A stretch of 64,000 nucleotides of DNA from Corynebacterium falsenii (GTDB lineage: Bacteria; Actinomycetota; Actinomycetes; Mycobacteriales; Mycobacteriaceae): positions 496,001-560,000 of the forward strand of contig JVKJ01000005.1 of the NCBI GenBank assembly GCA_001054945.1, in the 5' to 3' direction. Under the pieces are notes generated by a model that was not told the origin of the DNA, did not search any database, and saw nothing but the letters and a program-made list of their open reading frames with translations. The translations under genes were made by a program, and so were the position numbers. Positions 1 through 8,050 of this stretch are shown in pieces (positions within the stretch are counted from its first letter, which is position 1; each line of letters opens with the position of its first letter).

Positions 1-538
1 GAACGTTCCCGCGCTCCTGCGGTTGTAAACCTTCTAAAGCCCGAGCGACAACGTCCTCCGCAGGTTTCTTACTCAACAGTGGAGCCCCCACAATCTCCAC
101 TCCGTGGCGTAACTCTCGCGGCGCGGAGTCTCGGAGCACCTCAATATTTCCCCCGTTGGCCCGGTTCAAGGCAGTGAACTCCGACTTGGAAAAGATGCTC
201 GAAGCATCAAGTGGGTCGTGGTTCCCCGGCAAAAGATAAGTGGGCACGGGTGCTCGCTTGAGGACATCCACTGCTCGTCGCCATGTCTTCGAATCCAAGA
301 GATTGTCATCAAACACATCCCCAGCCACCACAATGGCATCACAAAAATGTTCCTCTGCGAGGTCAAAGATCTTTTCAACTGCGGCCAGGCGGGCCTCCCC
401 GAATCTTCCTTGTTCCTCCGACCCAAGGAATTTTCGAGTCATCCCCAGTTGCCAATCAGAGGTGTGAAGAATTCTCACTTTGCCCCCACGGGGCTCAGAT
501 CGTGTAATGACCGCGCTCGATTCTGCTCGCTGATCCAT
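1..538 (-). CDS. SbcD/Mre11-like metallophosphoesterase, 3' part outside window
   Basis: This reading frame stays open to the window edge, so only about the first 179 residues are visible. They carry three calcineurin-like phosphoesterase motifs in order: ILHTSDWQLG near residue 23, VVAGDVFDDN near residue 71 and LLPGNHDPLD near residue 103. These supply metal ligands in the SbcD/Mre11/YhaO group of DNA repair nucleases. The family usually works with an SMC-like ATPase partner (SbcC or YhaN), which would lie outside the window. I chose the ATG at 538, preceded by GAGGGAAA. A GTG at about codon 21, just before RILHTS, would match family N-termini better and remains possible. DNA repair nuclease activity is inferred from the family. 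Confidence 0.8.
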   Translation of the reverse strand, partial: MDQRAESSAVITRSEPRGGKVRILHTSDWQLGMTRKFLGSEEQGRFGEARLAAVEKIFDLAEEHFCDAIVVAGDVFDDNLLDSKTWRRAVDVLKRAPVPTYLLPGNHDPLDASSIFSKSEFTALNRANGGNIEVLRDSAPRELRHGVEIVGAPLLSKKPAEDVVARALEGLQPQERGNV

Positions 539-640
539 TTTCCCTCGTCTGTATTGTCACGTCGATCTCGCAGTGAACGAGATTGGTGCAGTTGACATGG
601 CTGCGCCTCAACCTTTAGCAGTACAGCTCTACAGTAGTTT

Positions 641-1603
641 TCATTTCCTATTGACCCATGGCTCAATATCGAACATACGTTCGCTAGAGTACAGCATCTC
701 CACGCATTGCTCTAGTTCATCAAGCACCCTCAACTGATCCACGCTGGTCCAGGTCACGCTGCGAATCGCGTCCTTCAAAGCCTGCTCATCACCCGTGTGC
801 AAACCGTCTTCGATGGGAAAGCGCTCCCACGTCACACTCGTTCCCGGGTCGCCCCAGAACTTCTCCGGATCGACGGTCACCTCCGCCTCTGCATTCCTTC
901 TCCCCTCAGTGTCGTGTGTTAAGCCGTCCGGGCGCTCCCCCACACGTGCCATCCATCCCTTCCGAGCCGCGCCGATGGCGTCCGAAATATCGATGCCGCG
1001 CCAACGGAAAATCCGCAGGGGGTCGTCATTGAAGATGCTGGCCGCGCGGTACGTCACCGCGATCGCATGCTTGCACACGGGCGCGGGGTCAGGACAGCTA
1101 CAGCGGATCAGTTCAATGCTCCCGCTGGGGAAGAGCATCGCAGCGATGTCCAACGGCGGCGCGTGGCGTTCCAACATCGTCCGCAGAATATTCCCGTCCT
1201 CAAATACAGACTCGCGGATGAACGCGCGGCGGCTTTCACGGAGCTTCCGCGCACGAATCTGCACGTCGAAAGGGGCAAGCTGGCTCCCACTCACCACGGC
1301 GGAGATGAGATTGGTGTCCATGTCGACCTCCAGCACCCGCCCGGCGCGAAAGTATTCGCGGCCTCGGCCCAGCCGATTGGTATCCACGTTGGAGGTCACG
1401 CATTCCATCAACCGAGCCGCTGCCCAGCTCTCCGCCTCCGCCGCCGCGAGGGTGGAGGAGCTCCCTTTCCGCCCATGCTTGGACACCGATTCTTCTCTGC
1501 GCCGCGCCCCAAAGTCCGCGACAACCACGTTGTCACCCCAATGAGCAAAGGTCTTTCCGCGCTGCGCACGAGGCCCGCTCGCCGGCTGGTCCTTCCTATC
1601 CAT
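641..1603 (-). CDS. SWIM zinc-finger protein, partner of the SNF2 helicase
   Basis: A soluble protein of about 320 residues with a SWIM-type zinc-finger signature near residues 166-180 (CSCPDPAPVCKH: C-x-C, then C-x-H). SWIM fingers are thought to bind DNA or protein, and in bacteria SWIM proteins are often encoded next to SNF2 helicases, as here. The ATG at 1603 overlaps the helicase stop codon (TGATG) and has AGGAG about 7 nt upstream, so translation is probably coupled. GTG codons at 1609 and 1606 are in frame but sit too close to that ribosome site. The rest of the sequence has no recognisable domain. The biological role of the pair is unknown; DNA repair or chromatin-like remodelling is an inference. 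Confidence 0.8.
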   Translation of the reverse strand: MDRKDQPASGPRAQRGKTFAHWGDNVVVADFGARRREESVSKHGRKGSSSTLAAAEAESWAAARLMECVTSNVDTNRLGRGREYFRAGRVLEVDMDTNLISAVVSGSQLAPFDVQIRARKLRESRRAFIRESVFEDGNILRTMLERHAPPLDIAAMLFPSGSIELIRCSCPDPAPVCKHAIAVTYRAASIFNDDPLRIFRWRGIDISDAIGAARKGWMARVGERPDGLTHDTEGRRNAEAEVTVDPEKFWGDPGTSVTWERFPIEDGLHTGDEQALKDAIRSVTWTSVDQLRVLDELEQCVEMLYSSERMFDIEPWVNRK

Positions 1604-4600
1604 CACCACTCTCCTTCGCTCGTGGCAGTCTGATCCACGGCCATCGCCGCCTGCATTGCAGACTCACGCAGTGTCCATAGTTCGTGTAGGTCGCTGTCGT
1701 CCAGATTCGCAATCCATCCTTCGCCGGCACCGACGATGCTGTCCGCGAGTTCGCGTTTGGAGGCGATCACATCGTGGATGCGTTCGTCCAGAGTCCCCCG
1801 GGTTACCAGCTTGTGGACCTCCACATCGCGGGACTGTCCGATGCGATAGGCCCGGTCGGTGGCTTGATCTTCCACGGCAGGGTTCCACCACCGGTCCACG
1901 TGGATCACGAGGGAGGCCTCGGTCAGCGTGATCCCCGTACCGCCAGCACGGACACTGAGAATCATCACATTCGGTCCACCCTCTTGATCCTGAAAGTCGC
2001 GGACCAAAGCGGAGCGCTGTTCCCTGCTCAATCCGCCGTGCAGCATCGGCACCGGCTCGTCCAGTAGCTCCGATAGTGCCGGGATCAGCATGCGACCAAA
2101 AGATGGGAATTGCGTGAAGATCAGGATCTTCCGCCCCTGGTCACGCCCCCTGCTGACCAACTCGAAAAGCCGCCGCACTTTCTCCGACCGATGCTTACCC
2201 TGCCGCATCAGGCCGGACATATCACCCGAGTAGTGTGCCGGGTGGTTGCAGATCTGCTTGATCTTGACCAATGCGCCCAGAATCGTAGCCCGTCGCTTGG
2301 CATTCTTGTCTTTGAGCGCCGCTTCTAGATTGTCAATGAACGCTTGGTACAGTGCGGCCTGTTCCCTAGACAACGGCACCAGGTCAATGTGCTCGTGTTT
2401 CGCAGGCAGCTCCAGGCCCACGTTCTCGTCGGTTTTCAGTCGCCTCATAATGAAGGGCTGCACCAGTCGCCTCAGCCTCGCCTGGGCGTCCTCATCCTGG
2501 TACCGCTCGATAGGTATGGCCAGCCGATTCTGAAAGCTTGCGGGGCTGCCCAAAATCCCCGGGTTGGCGAAGTCCATCAGCGCATACAGGTCGGATAGCC
2601 GGTTCTCCACCGGGGTCCCAGTCAGTGCCACAGCGTGACTAGCGCGTAAATTCCGCACTGCACGCGATTGCTTAGTTTGGGGATTCTTGATGTTTTGCGC
2701 CTCGTCCGCGACAACTCTCCCCCAGGCGATGTCGCCATAGCGTTGCTCGTTACGAGCCACGGTCCCATAGCTTGTCACTACCAGATCCACCCGCGTCGCA
2801 CGCTCGCGGAAGTCTGCCAGCTTCAGCCGATTCGCGCCGTGGTCGACGAGGACCTTCAGCCCCGGGGTGTGGGTGGCAGCCTCTCTTTTCCAGGCTTCGA
2901 TCACAGAGGTGGGCGCAATCACCAACGTGGGCCCATCCACCTCGCCGTGCTCTCGTTCCCAGGCCAGCAGCGCTAGGATCTGCAGGGTCTTCCCCAGCCC
3001 CATGTCATCGGCCAGCAGTGCGCCGATGCGGTGCCGATGCATCCAGGCCAACCAGTTCAGACCACGTCGCTGATGCTCGCGCAGCGGCGTCTGCACGGTT
3101 GCTGGAACGTCCACCTGCTGCGGTGGGTGAATCTCCATCTGCCCGTTGAAGAGTTTCGAAATCCACCCCTCGGTACTCAGGGTGAATTCGTGGTCGGGAT
3201 CATCGCCCTCGCTGGCGTCCCCCTCATCCTGAAACTCCAGCGCCTCGATACTGAAGAGGTCCGCCGCGGTCAGGTGGACTGAATTCTTCTCGCGCACCGA
3301 CACCGCATCTACCTCGCCCGTCAGTTTTGGACCTGCCGGCTCCGCGTTCTGGTTCGCATCCGCGCCTCTTTCCGCCGCCTCGGTTACTGCAGCGAACCAC
3401 TGCCTCGCGCGGAGCAGAGCCGCTCTATCCACATAGATGAATTGCCCGTTGACGCGCACGATCCCCTGTGCCTCGGTCAGCAACTGCTGTTGTGCTGCAG
3501 GGTCCACCACCTGACCGCCCAGGGAGACCTCCCAGCTGAATTGCATCAGCTGCTTCATCCCCATCTTCCCAGCTCCGGGCCCTTGCCCGACCGGAGTGGC
3601 ATGGGCCGCGATTTTAGGTCGCTGCGGAGCCCACCCGCGCGGGATCATCACGGTGATTCCAACTTCTTCAAGTTTTTGGACGCCACCGCCCAACAGTTCT
3701 GCGACTTGATCGCTCGTGAGCGACGCAGCCAGAAGGCGATCCTTTGTGGCGTCCCCAGTGAGAACTTCTGCCGGCGGAAACCACACGTCCGAGTTCAGCC
3801 AGTTTCGCACCGGCTGGAGTGCCTCTCGGAGCGGTGGGAAAGCGCGGCTCACCACCTTGAGAGCTTCGCTCAGCTTGTCTTTCAGATCATCGCTCACCTC
3901 GGCGGCGACGAGCGGCTGCACAGGCCCATCATTCACGCTGCTGGCTAGCTCCAGTCGCCACCGAATCGGCATGGGCTCACGCTGGGTCGGCTCATCCGTT
4001 CCCGTATGGCGATCTTCTCTTGGCTCCACGGCCTCATCGGGCGAGCTCAACATCAGGACCAGCGCGGTCGCTGAAACTTCGGCCTTCTTCCTCCACTCGT
4101 TGAGCTTGCTCACCGTCTTGTGGGTCGCGCGCGTCGGCCGGTCTCCAGCAATGAGGTCGGTCACGAAAGCGGAGGTCAGCGCGGGGACGCCCTCGCCGGC
4201 TCCCTCTCTGGCCTGCAGCCATTCGGTGGCGATGGCATGCACTAGATCGTTGGCAAAATCAGCCACCACATCCTCGCTGCCGTTCCTGCGCAGCACCTCC
4301 GGAAGTGCGTCACGGAATTTCTGGAGGACAAGGTGGTGGCTTCCGGCGGCAGAAACAACCCAGCGCGGGAAGTACTCCCCGTCGATCATGTCCAACCGGA
4401 TCATCACGCGCCCGGCGCGAACGATGTCCAAGCACAGTCGGTACATCGACGTCACGAAGCCAACTTCGGGGCTGAGCCCCGGAGCGTTGTCGTGGCGGGT
4501 GATGACGGTGTTCAAGCTCGAGAGAATCGGCAGGCTTTCCCGTGGAGTCCACGCCGCCGTGGGGATGGGCAGTCGCTTCAACCTCCCCTTTGGGGTCGCC

Positions 4601-4785
4601 ACGGCAACGTCGCCCCGGGAGCGCAGCGGGCGCTGGCGGAGGATCTCCCAGACTTCCGGTGGCAGAGCTTCGGACGGAACATCTCCCAAGGAGGTGACCA
4701 CTGACCTGCCCTCCACCTTTTCCACCCACAGTTGCAAACCACCTTCCGCGGGCAGCAGGGCGTGCAACCGGTGAGTGTCATTCAT
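1603..4785 (-). CDS. SNF2-family DEAD/DEAH-box helicase
   Basis: A 1060-residue SWI2/SNF2 ATPase. The first ~550 residues form the long N-terminal region typical of actinobacterial members. The helicase core follows: Walker A DDMGLGKT near residue 597, DEAQ Walker B near 693, the SNF2 motif ALTGTPVENRLSDLY, then a C-terminal helicase lobe with SVRAGGTGITLTEA near 948 and the arginine finger region AYRIGQ near 980. Such enzymes translocate on double-stranded DNA and move bound proteins. The gene overlaps the downstream SWIM gene by one stop/start pair, so the two are co-translated. A TAAACC box 7 nt before the ATG suggests a leaderless start. Function beyond ATP-driven DNA translocation is not evident. 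Confidence 0.9.
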   Translation of the reverse strand: MNDTHRLHALLPAEGGLQLWVEKVEGRSVVTSLGDVPSEALPPEVWEILRQRPLRSRGDVAVATPKGRLKRLPIPTAAWTPRESLPILSSLNTVITRHDNAPGLSPEVGFVTSMYRLCLDIVRAGRVMIRLDMIDGEYFPRWVVSAAGSHHLVLQKFRDALPEVLRRNGSEDVVADFANDLVHAIATEWLQAREGAGEGVPALTSAFVTDLIAGDRPTRATHKTVSKLNEWRKKAEVSATALVLMLSSPDEAVEPREDRHTGTDEPTQREPMPIRWRLELASSVNDGPVQPLVAAEVSDDLKDKLSEALKVVSRAFPPLREALQPVRNWLNSDVWFPPAEVLTGDATKDRLLAASLTSDQVAELLGGGVQKLEEVGITVMIPRGWAPQRPKIAAHATPVGQGPGAGKMGMKQLMQFSWEVSLGGQVVDPAAQQQLLTEAQGIVRVNGQFIYVDRAALLRARQWFAAVTEAAERGADANQNAEPAGPKLTGEVDAVSVREKNSVHLTAADLFSIEALEFQDEGDASEGDDPDHEFTLSTEGWISKLFNGQMEIHPPQQVDVPATVQTPLREHQRRGLNWLAWMHRHRIGALLADDMGLGKTLQILALLAWEREHGEVDGPTLVIAPTSVIEAWKREAATHTPGLKVLVDHGANRLKLADFRERATRVDLVVTSYGTVARNEQRYGDIAWGRVVADEAQNIKNPQTKQSRAVRNLRASHAVALTGTPVENRLSDLYALMDFANPGILGSPASFQNRLAIPIERYQDEDAQARLRRLVQPFIMRRLKTDENVGLELPAKHEHIDLVPLSREQAALYQAFIDNLEAALKDKNAKRRATILGALVKIKQICNHPAHYSGDMSGLMRQGKHRSEKVRRLFELVSRGRDQGRKILIFTQFPSFGRMLIPALSELLDEPVPMLHGGLSREQRSALVRDFQDQEGGPNVMILSVRAGGTGITLTEASLVIHVDRWWNPAVEDQATDRAYRIGQSRDVEVHKLVTRGTLDERIHDVIASKRELADSIVGAGEGWIANLDDSDLHELWTLRESAMQAAMAVDQTATSEGEW

Positions 4786-4998
4786 ACCTATGGGTTTAGC
4801 ACGTTAACACCTTTTTGCATGCCCCAGCTTCCGACTACGACCTCCCCAGCCACTGCAATTATTTCCATTCGGCTGACAAGTGTTTCGTTTCACACAACAA
4901 TAAGCCTGGATTAAGAAAGCTGCGTATGGGTACATGAATCCCACAGCTCGCGCCCAGCGTGAACTGAGCGGCCGGGAAATGGAACTAGGAGAGAATGC
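4786..4998. promoter_or_regulatory. Divergent promoter region, SNF2 helicase / putP
   Basis: This 213-bp gap separates divergent genes. On the minus side a TAAACC box lies 7 nt from the helicase ATG. On the plus side putP has a good ribosome site, AGGAGAG, at 4987-4993. A T-run and AT-rich stretches (for example around 4885-4920) look promoter-like, but I cannot assign a transcription factor site with confidence. Confidence 0.4.
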
Positions 4999-6588
4999 AT
5001 GACTGAGCATTCATGGTTCATCACCGCAATGGTGATTTACCTGTTGGCGATGTTGGCCATTGGCTTATGGAGCTTCCGGCAGACCGACGAATACGAGGAC
5101 TACATGCTCGGCGGTCGTAGCCTCCATCCGTTCGTGGCTGCACTGTCAGCCGGCGCATCAGACATGTCCGGATGGCTGCTGATGGGCCTCCCAGCTGCGA
5201 TTTTCCTCAGCGGATTCTCGGAGCTCTGGGTCGCCATTGGCCTCGTTATTGGTGGTGGAGTGAACTGGCTTATCACCGCGCCGCGGCTGCGCTCTTACAC
5301 CGAGCTGGCCCACAACTCCATTACCGTGCCTTCCTTCTTGGAGAATCGCTTGGAAGACCGGTCTCACGCGCTACGGGTAATTTCGGGCCTTGTCATTCTG
5401 CTCTTCTTCACCTTCTACGTTGCTTCCGGCATGGTCGCCGGCGGCCGTTATTTTGAGTCCACCTTCGAATCCAGCTACATGATGGGCATCCTGGTCATCG
5501 CTGGCGTGACCGTGGTCTACACCTTCGTCGGCGGGTTCCTCGCTGTCTCCTACACCGATGCCGTGCAGGGCTGCATCATGTTCGTCGCCCTGCTCATTGT
5601 TCCGGTCATGGCAGTCCTGTCCTTGGACGACCCCTCCACCATTTGGAACTTCCAGACGGATCATTCATACGGCAGCGGGTCCATCGAGCCCAATCCGGAA
5701 TGGTTCTCCCTCTTCTCGGGTGATTCGGGCACGATGGTATTCATCACCGTCATCTCCGGTCTTGCGTGGGGCCTGGGCTACTTTGGCCAGCCACACATCA
5801 TCGTTCGCTTTATGGCGCTGCGCTCCCCGAAGGATGCAAAGGCTGGCTTTGGGTACGGCGTGTCCTGGATGGGCTTGTCCATGCTCGGTGCCGTCTTCGT
5901 CGCCATCATTGGCCCCTCCTTCTTCGAGCAGAACCCCGACCTCCACATCACCGATCAAACCAACTACGAAACGATCTTCCTGGACATGGGCCGCATTCTG
6001 TTCCACCCATTGATCGCCGGTCTCGTCCTGACTGCGGTCCTCGCTGCCATCATGTCCACGATCTCCTCCCAGCTGCTGGTTGTTTCCTCTGCTCTGGTCG
6101 AGGACATCTACAAGGGCTTGTTCAATCGCAATGCCTCCGACAGCCTGCTGAAGATGCTCTCTCGCCTCGCCGTCCTCGCCGTAGCTCTACTGGCCTTCTT
6201 CATCGCCCGCAACCCAGATTCCGGCGTGCTCTCCCTGGTTGAGTTCGCCTGGGCAGGCTTCGGCTCTGCCTTCGGTCCGATCATCGTCGCCGCCCTCTAC
6301 TGGCGTCGATTGAACGCTCCCGGCGCGATCGCGGGCATCGTCGCTGGCGCAGTGGTCGCCTTCCTCTGGGGTGGCCTGGCGAACTTCGGTGTCATGGAGA
6401 AGCCCTTCGGCCTCTACGAGATGATCCCGGGCGTTCTTGCCAACATCATCGCCATGGTCACGGTCAGCCTCCTCACCAAGGCCCCGTCACCGACTGTCAC
6501 CGCGATGTTCGATGAGGCCAAGCGCCTTTCTCACGTCGCTCAACGCAACCCCGACGAAGACTTCTCCGAGGCCGCACGCACCGTCTAA
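4999..6588 (+). CDS. putP: Sodium/proline symporter
   Basis: A 529-residue polytopic protein with about 13 hydrophobic segments, typical of the sodium:solute symporter family. The segment SAGASDMSGWLLMGLPAAIF near residues 51-70 is characteristic of PutP proline carriers, in which TM2 residues bind sodium and substrate. The GGRSLHPFVAALS segment just before it also fits. It would import proline with sodium across the cytoplasmic membrane. The ATG is supported by AGGAGAG 5 nt upstream. It is followed by a strong intrinsic terminator, so it is probably monocistronic. The window has no putA proline catabolic gene beside it, so regulation by proline cannot be inferred from context. Confidence 0.9.
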   Translation: MTEHSWFITAMVIYLLAMLAIGLWSFRQTDEYEDYMLGGRSLHPFVAALSAGASDMSGWLLMGLPAAIFLSGFSELWVAIGLVIGGGVNWLITAPRLRSYTELAHNSITVPSFLENRLEDRSHALRVISGLVILLFFTFYVASGMVAGGRYFESTFESSYMMGILVIAGVTVVYTFVGGFLAVSYTDAVQGCIMFVALLIVPVMAVLSLDDPSTIWNFQTDHSYGSGSIEPNPEWFSLFSGDSGTMVFITVISGLAWGLGYFGQPHIIVRFMALRSPKDAKAGFGYGVSWMGLSMLGAVFVAIIGPSFFEQNPDLHITDQTNYETIFLDMGRILFHPLIAGLVLTAVLAAIMSTISSQLLVVSSALVEDIYKGLFNRNASDSLLKMLSRLAVLAVALLAFFIARNPDSGVLSLVEFAWAGFGSAFGPIIVAALYWRRLNAPGAIAGIVAGAVVAFLWGGLANFGVMEKPFGLYEMIPGVLANIIAMVTVSLLTKAPSPTVTAMFDEAKRLSHVAQRNPDEDFSEAARTV

Positions 6589-6621
6589 CCCAGCTCTCTC
6601 CGAGAAAGTCTGAACCGGATC

Positions 6622-6662
6622 ACCGTCTCACAGGTCTATTCCAGATGTGAGACGGTTTTTCT
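6622..6662 (+). terminator. Intrinsic terminator of putP
   Basis: An 11-bp stem, ACCGTCTCACA (6622-6632) with TGTGAGACGGT (6646-6656), is separated by a 13-nt loop and followed directly by a T run. It lies 34 nt after the putP stop. The first possible start codon of the next gene (GTG at 6647) is inside the 3' arm. Confidence 0.9.
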
Positions 6663-7372
6663 CTGCCCAACTTCCTCGCCCTCCCCGACAAGGGTTCCAT
6701 CTGCGGCACCCGTGGGTCGTCGCGTGGGGCACGGTCCTCCCGCTTTTAGGGTTGTTACTGTTCTATTTTCGGACGCCACCACCTTCCTCCTTGCCCATCA
6801 GCGAGCTCCTGGCGAAGGTCTCCGTGGCTGAAGACCGGACGCGGATCCTGGGATACAGCCGCGACAAGTTCGGTGGCGGCTGGGCATCTTCATCCGTGGA
6901 GGTGGCGGGCAGTACCCATTACTGCACCACCAGAGAACATGTGCTTCTCACCGTCTTCACTCCCGCAGAAGCGCCTCTTCCTAAACCAGCCCCTGGGGCA
7001 GCACGCTCTGCGTCGACGTGTCCACGAGCGGCAGGCACTGGCGTCGACCAATACACGGGCAAACCCCTGACCCCGAGTGACGTCGAAATTGATCACATCA
7101 TCCCCCTCTCTGCGGCGTGGGACCTAGGGGCTCACTCCTGGACTGCGGAGCGGCGGAGAGAGTTTGCAAACGATGCGACGTGGAATTTGGCAGTGACGGC
7201 AGCTGAAGTCAATCAGGATAAATCGGATCAAACTCTTGGCCAATGGCTTCCACCAGCGCGCGAGGCGCAGTGTTCCTACGCCTTTCGGTACATCACCGTG
7301 GCCGTGCGCTACGAGCTTTCCATCACAGCCGCGGATGCGAAGGCTGCACGGCATGTCTGTGGCGGGCGGTAA
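6647..7372 (+). CDS. Membrane-anchored or secreted HNH endonuclease (DUF1524-type)
   Basis: A protein of up to 241 residues. An N-terminal hydrophobic helix (residues ~24-42) follows a basic stretch, so it is probably a membrane anchor or signal sequence. The C-terminal half carries an HNH/DUF1524 nuclease core: VEIDHIIPLSAAWDLGA (residues ~144-160), then FANDATWNLAVTAAEVNQDK and QWLPP. Several cysteines flank the core, consistent with disulfides outside the cell. Similar small exported nucleases are common in actinobacteria. The start is uncertain: the frame first opens at GTG 6647, inside the putP terminator stem, with no ribosome site; rarer TTG starts downstream are possible. Nuclease activity is inferred from the motif. 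Confidence 0.75.
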   Translation: MRRFFSAQLPRPPRQGFHLRHPWVVAWGTVLPLLGLLLFYFRTPPPSSLPISELLAKVSVAEDRTRILGYSRDKFGGGWASSSVEVAGSTHYCTTREHVLLTVFTPAEAPLPKPAPGAARSASTCPRAAGTGVDQYTGKPLTPSDVEIDHIIPLSAAWDLGAHSWTAERRREFANDATWNLAVTAAEVNQDKSDQTLGQWLPPAREAQCSYAFRYITVAVRYELSITAADAKAARHVCGGR

Positions 7373-7419
7373 ATGCTGTGAACTGTGACAATGAGTTCAA
7401 AATCTGCGAAAGTTGAGAT

Positions 7420-7911
7420 ATGACCACATTCTTGACTGCACTTCACGTCCTGACGGCGATTTTGTTCCTGGGACCAATCACTGTCTCGACCTCCATGTTC
7501 GGCCCCACCTTCCGAAAGGTGATCGGCGGGGACGCACACGCTGCGCCACAGCTGCAAATGCTCGCCCGCATCACCCGGTCCTATGGGTTCTTGTCCCTGA
7601 TCGTGCCAGTGCTGGGGCTGATCACCCTGTTCACCCTGGATAATGGATTCGATAATCACGCATTCCACGCAGCCATCGTCCTGTCCATCTGCGCCTGGCT
7701 GCTGTTGCTGCTGCTGGTGATCCCTGCACAGCGTTCCGCGCTGGTCGCGGCCAATGCGGTGGAGGCCAGTGAAAACCCTGTATCCGATGCTGAGGCTGCG
7801 CGTGCGCAGACTCAGGATGCGTCCAAGCTTCCCGGCAAGCTGGCAATGTTCGGCGGGATCTTCAACTTGTTGTGGGTTCTCACTGCCATCCTGATGTTCG
7901 TGCACTTCTAG
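7420..7911 (+). CDS. Small four-helix membrane protein (DUF2269-like)
   Basis: A 163-residue protein with hydrophobic segments near residues 4-22, 55-75, 83-102 and 141-160, separated by a hydrophilic, alanine- and glutamate-rich cytoplasmic-like loop (residues ~110-138). The opening TALHVLTAILFLGPITVS with an early conserved-looking histidine resembles DUF2269-type integral membrane proteins, whose function is unknown. It starts 47 nt after the nuclease gene. An 11-codon open frame (7391-7423) ends with its TGA overlapping this ATG, which could couple translation. A large inverted repeat follows the stop. Confidence 0.7.
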   Translation: MTTFLTALHVLTAILFLGPITVSTSMFGPTFRKVIGGDAHAAPQLQMLARITRSYGFLSLIVPVLGLITLFTLDNGFDNHAFHAAIVLSICAWLLLLLLVIPAQRSALVAANAVEASENPVSDAEAARAQTQDASKLPGKLAMFGGIFNLLWVLTAILMFVHF

Positions 7912-7950
7912 GCGGTGCGGCGAGCTCCGGCTCTCCACCTCTAGCATGCC

Positions 7951-7995
7951 AAGAGCCTGGGTACTTACTCCTCGAGAGTAAGTGCCCAGGCTCTT
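7951..7995. terminator. Bidirectional terminator-like hairpin between convergent genes
   Basis: A 20-bp near-perfect inverted repeat, AAGAGCCTGGGTACTTACTC (7951-7970) with its complement at 7976-7995, loop CTCGA. It sits between the convergent membrane-protein and RNA-helicase genes. There is no clear T run on either side, so efficiency is uncertain, but the position suggests it separates the two transcripts. Confidence 0.65.
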
Positions 7996-8050
7996 GACGT
8001 AATTAGTGTGGCCTTAAATCACTGCTGTAGATGACTGCGAACAATGGTAG

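Noticed and set aside
3716..4774. 352-codon open frame on the plus strand
   Set aside because: It lies wholly antisense to the SNF2 helicase, is Arg/Ser rich and shows no domain; a shadow of a GC-rich gene.
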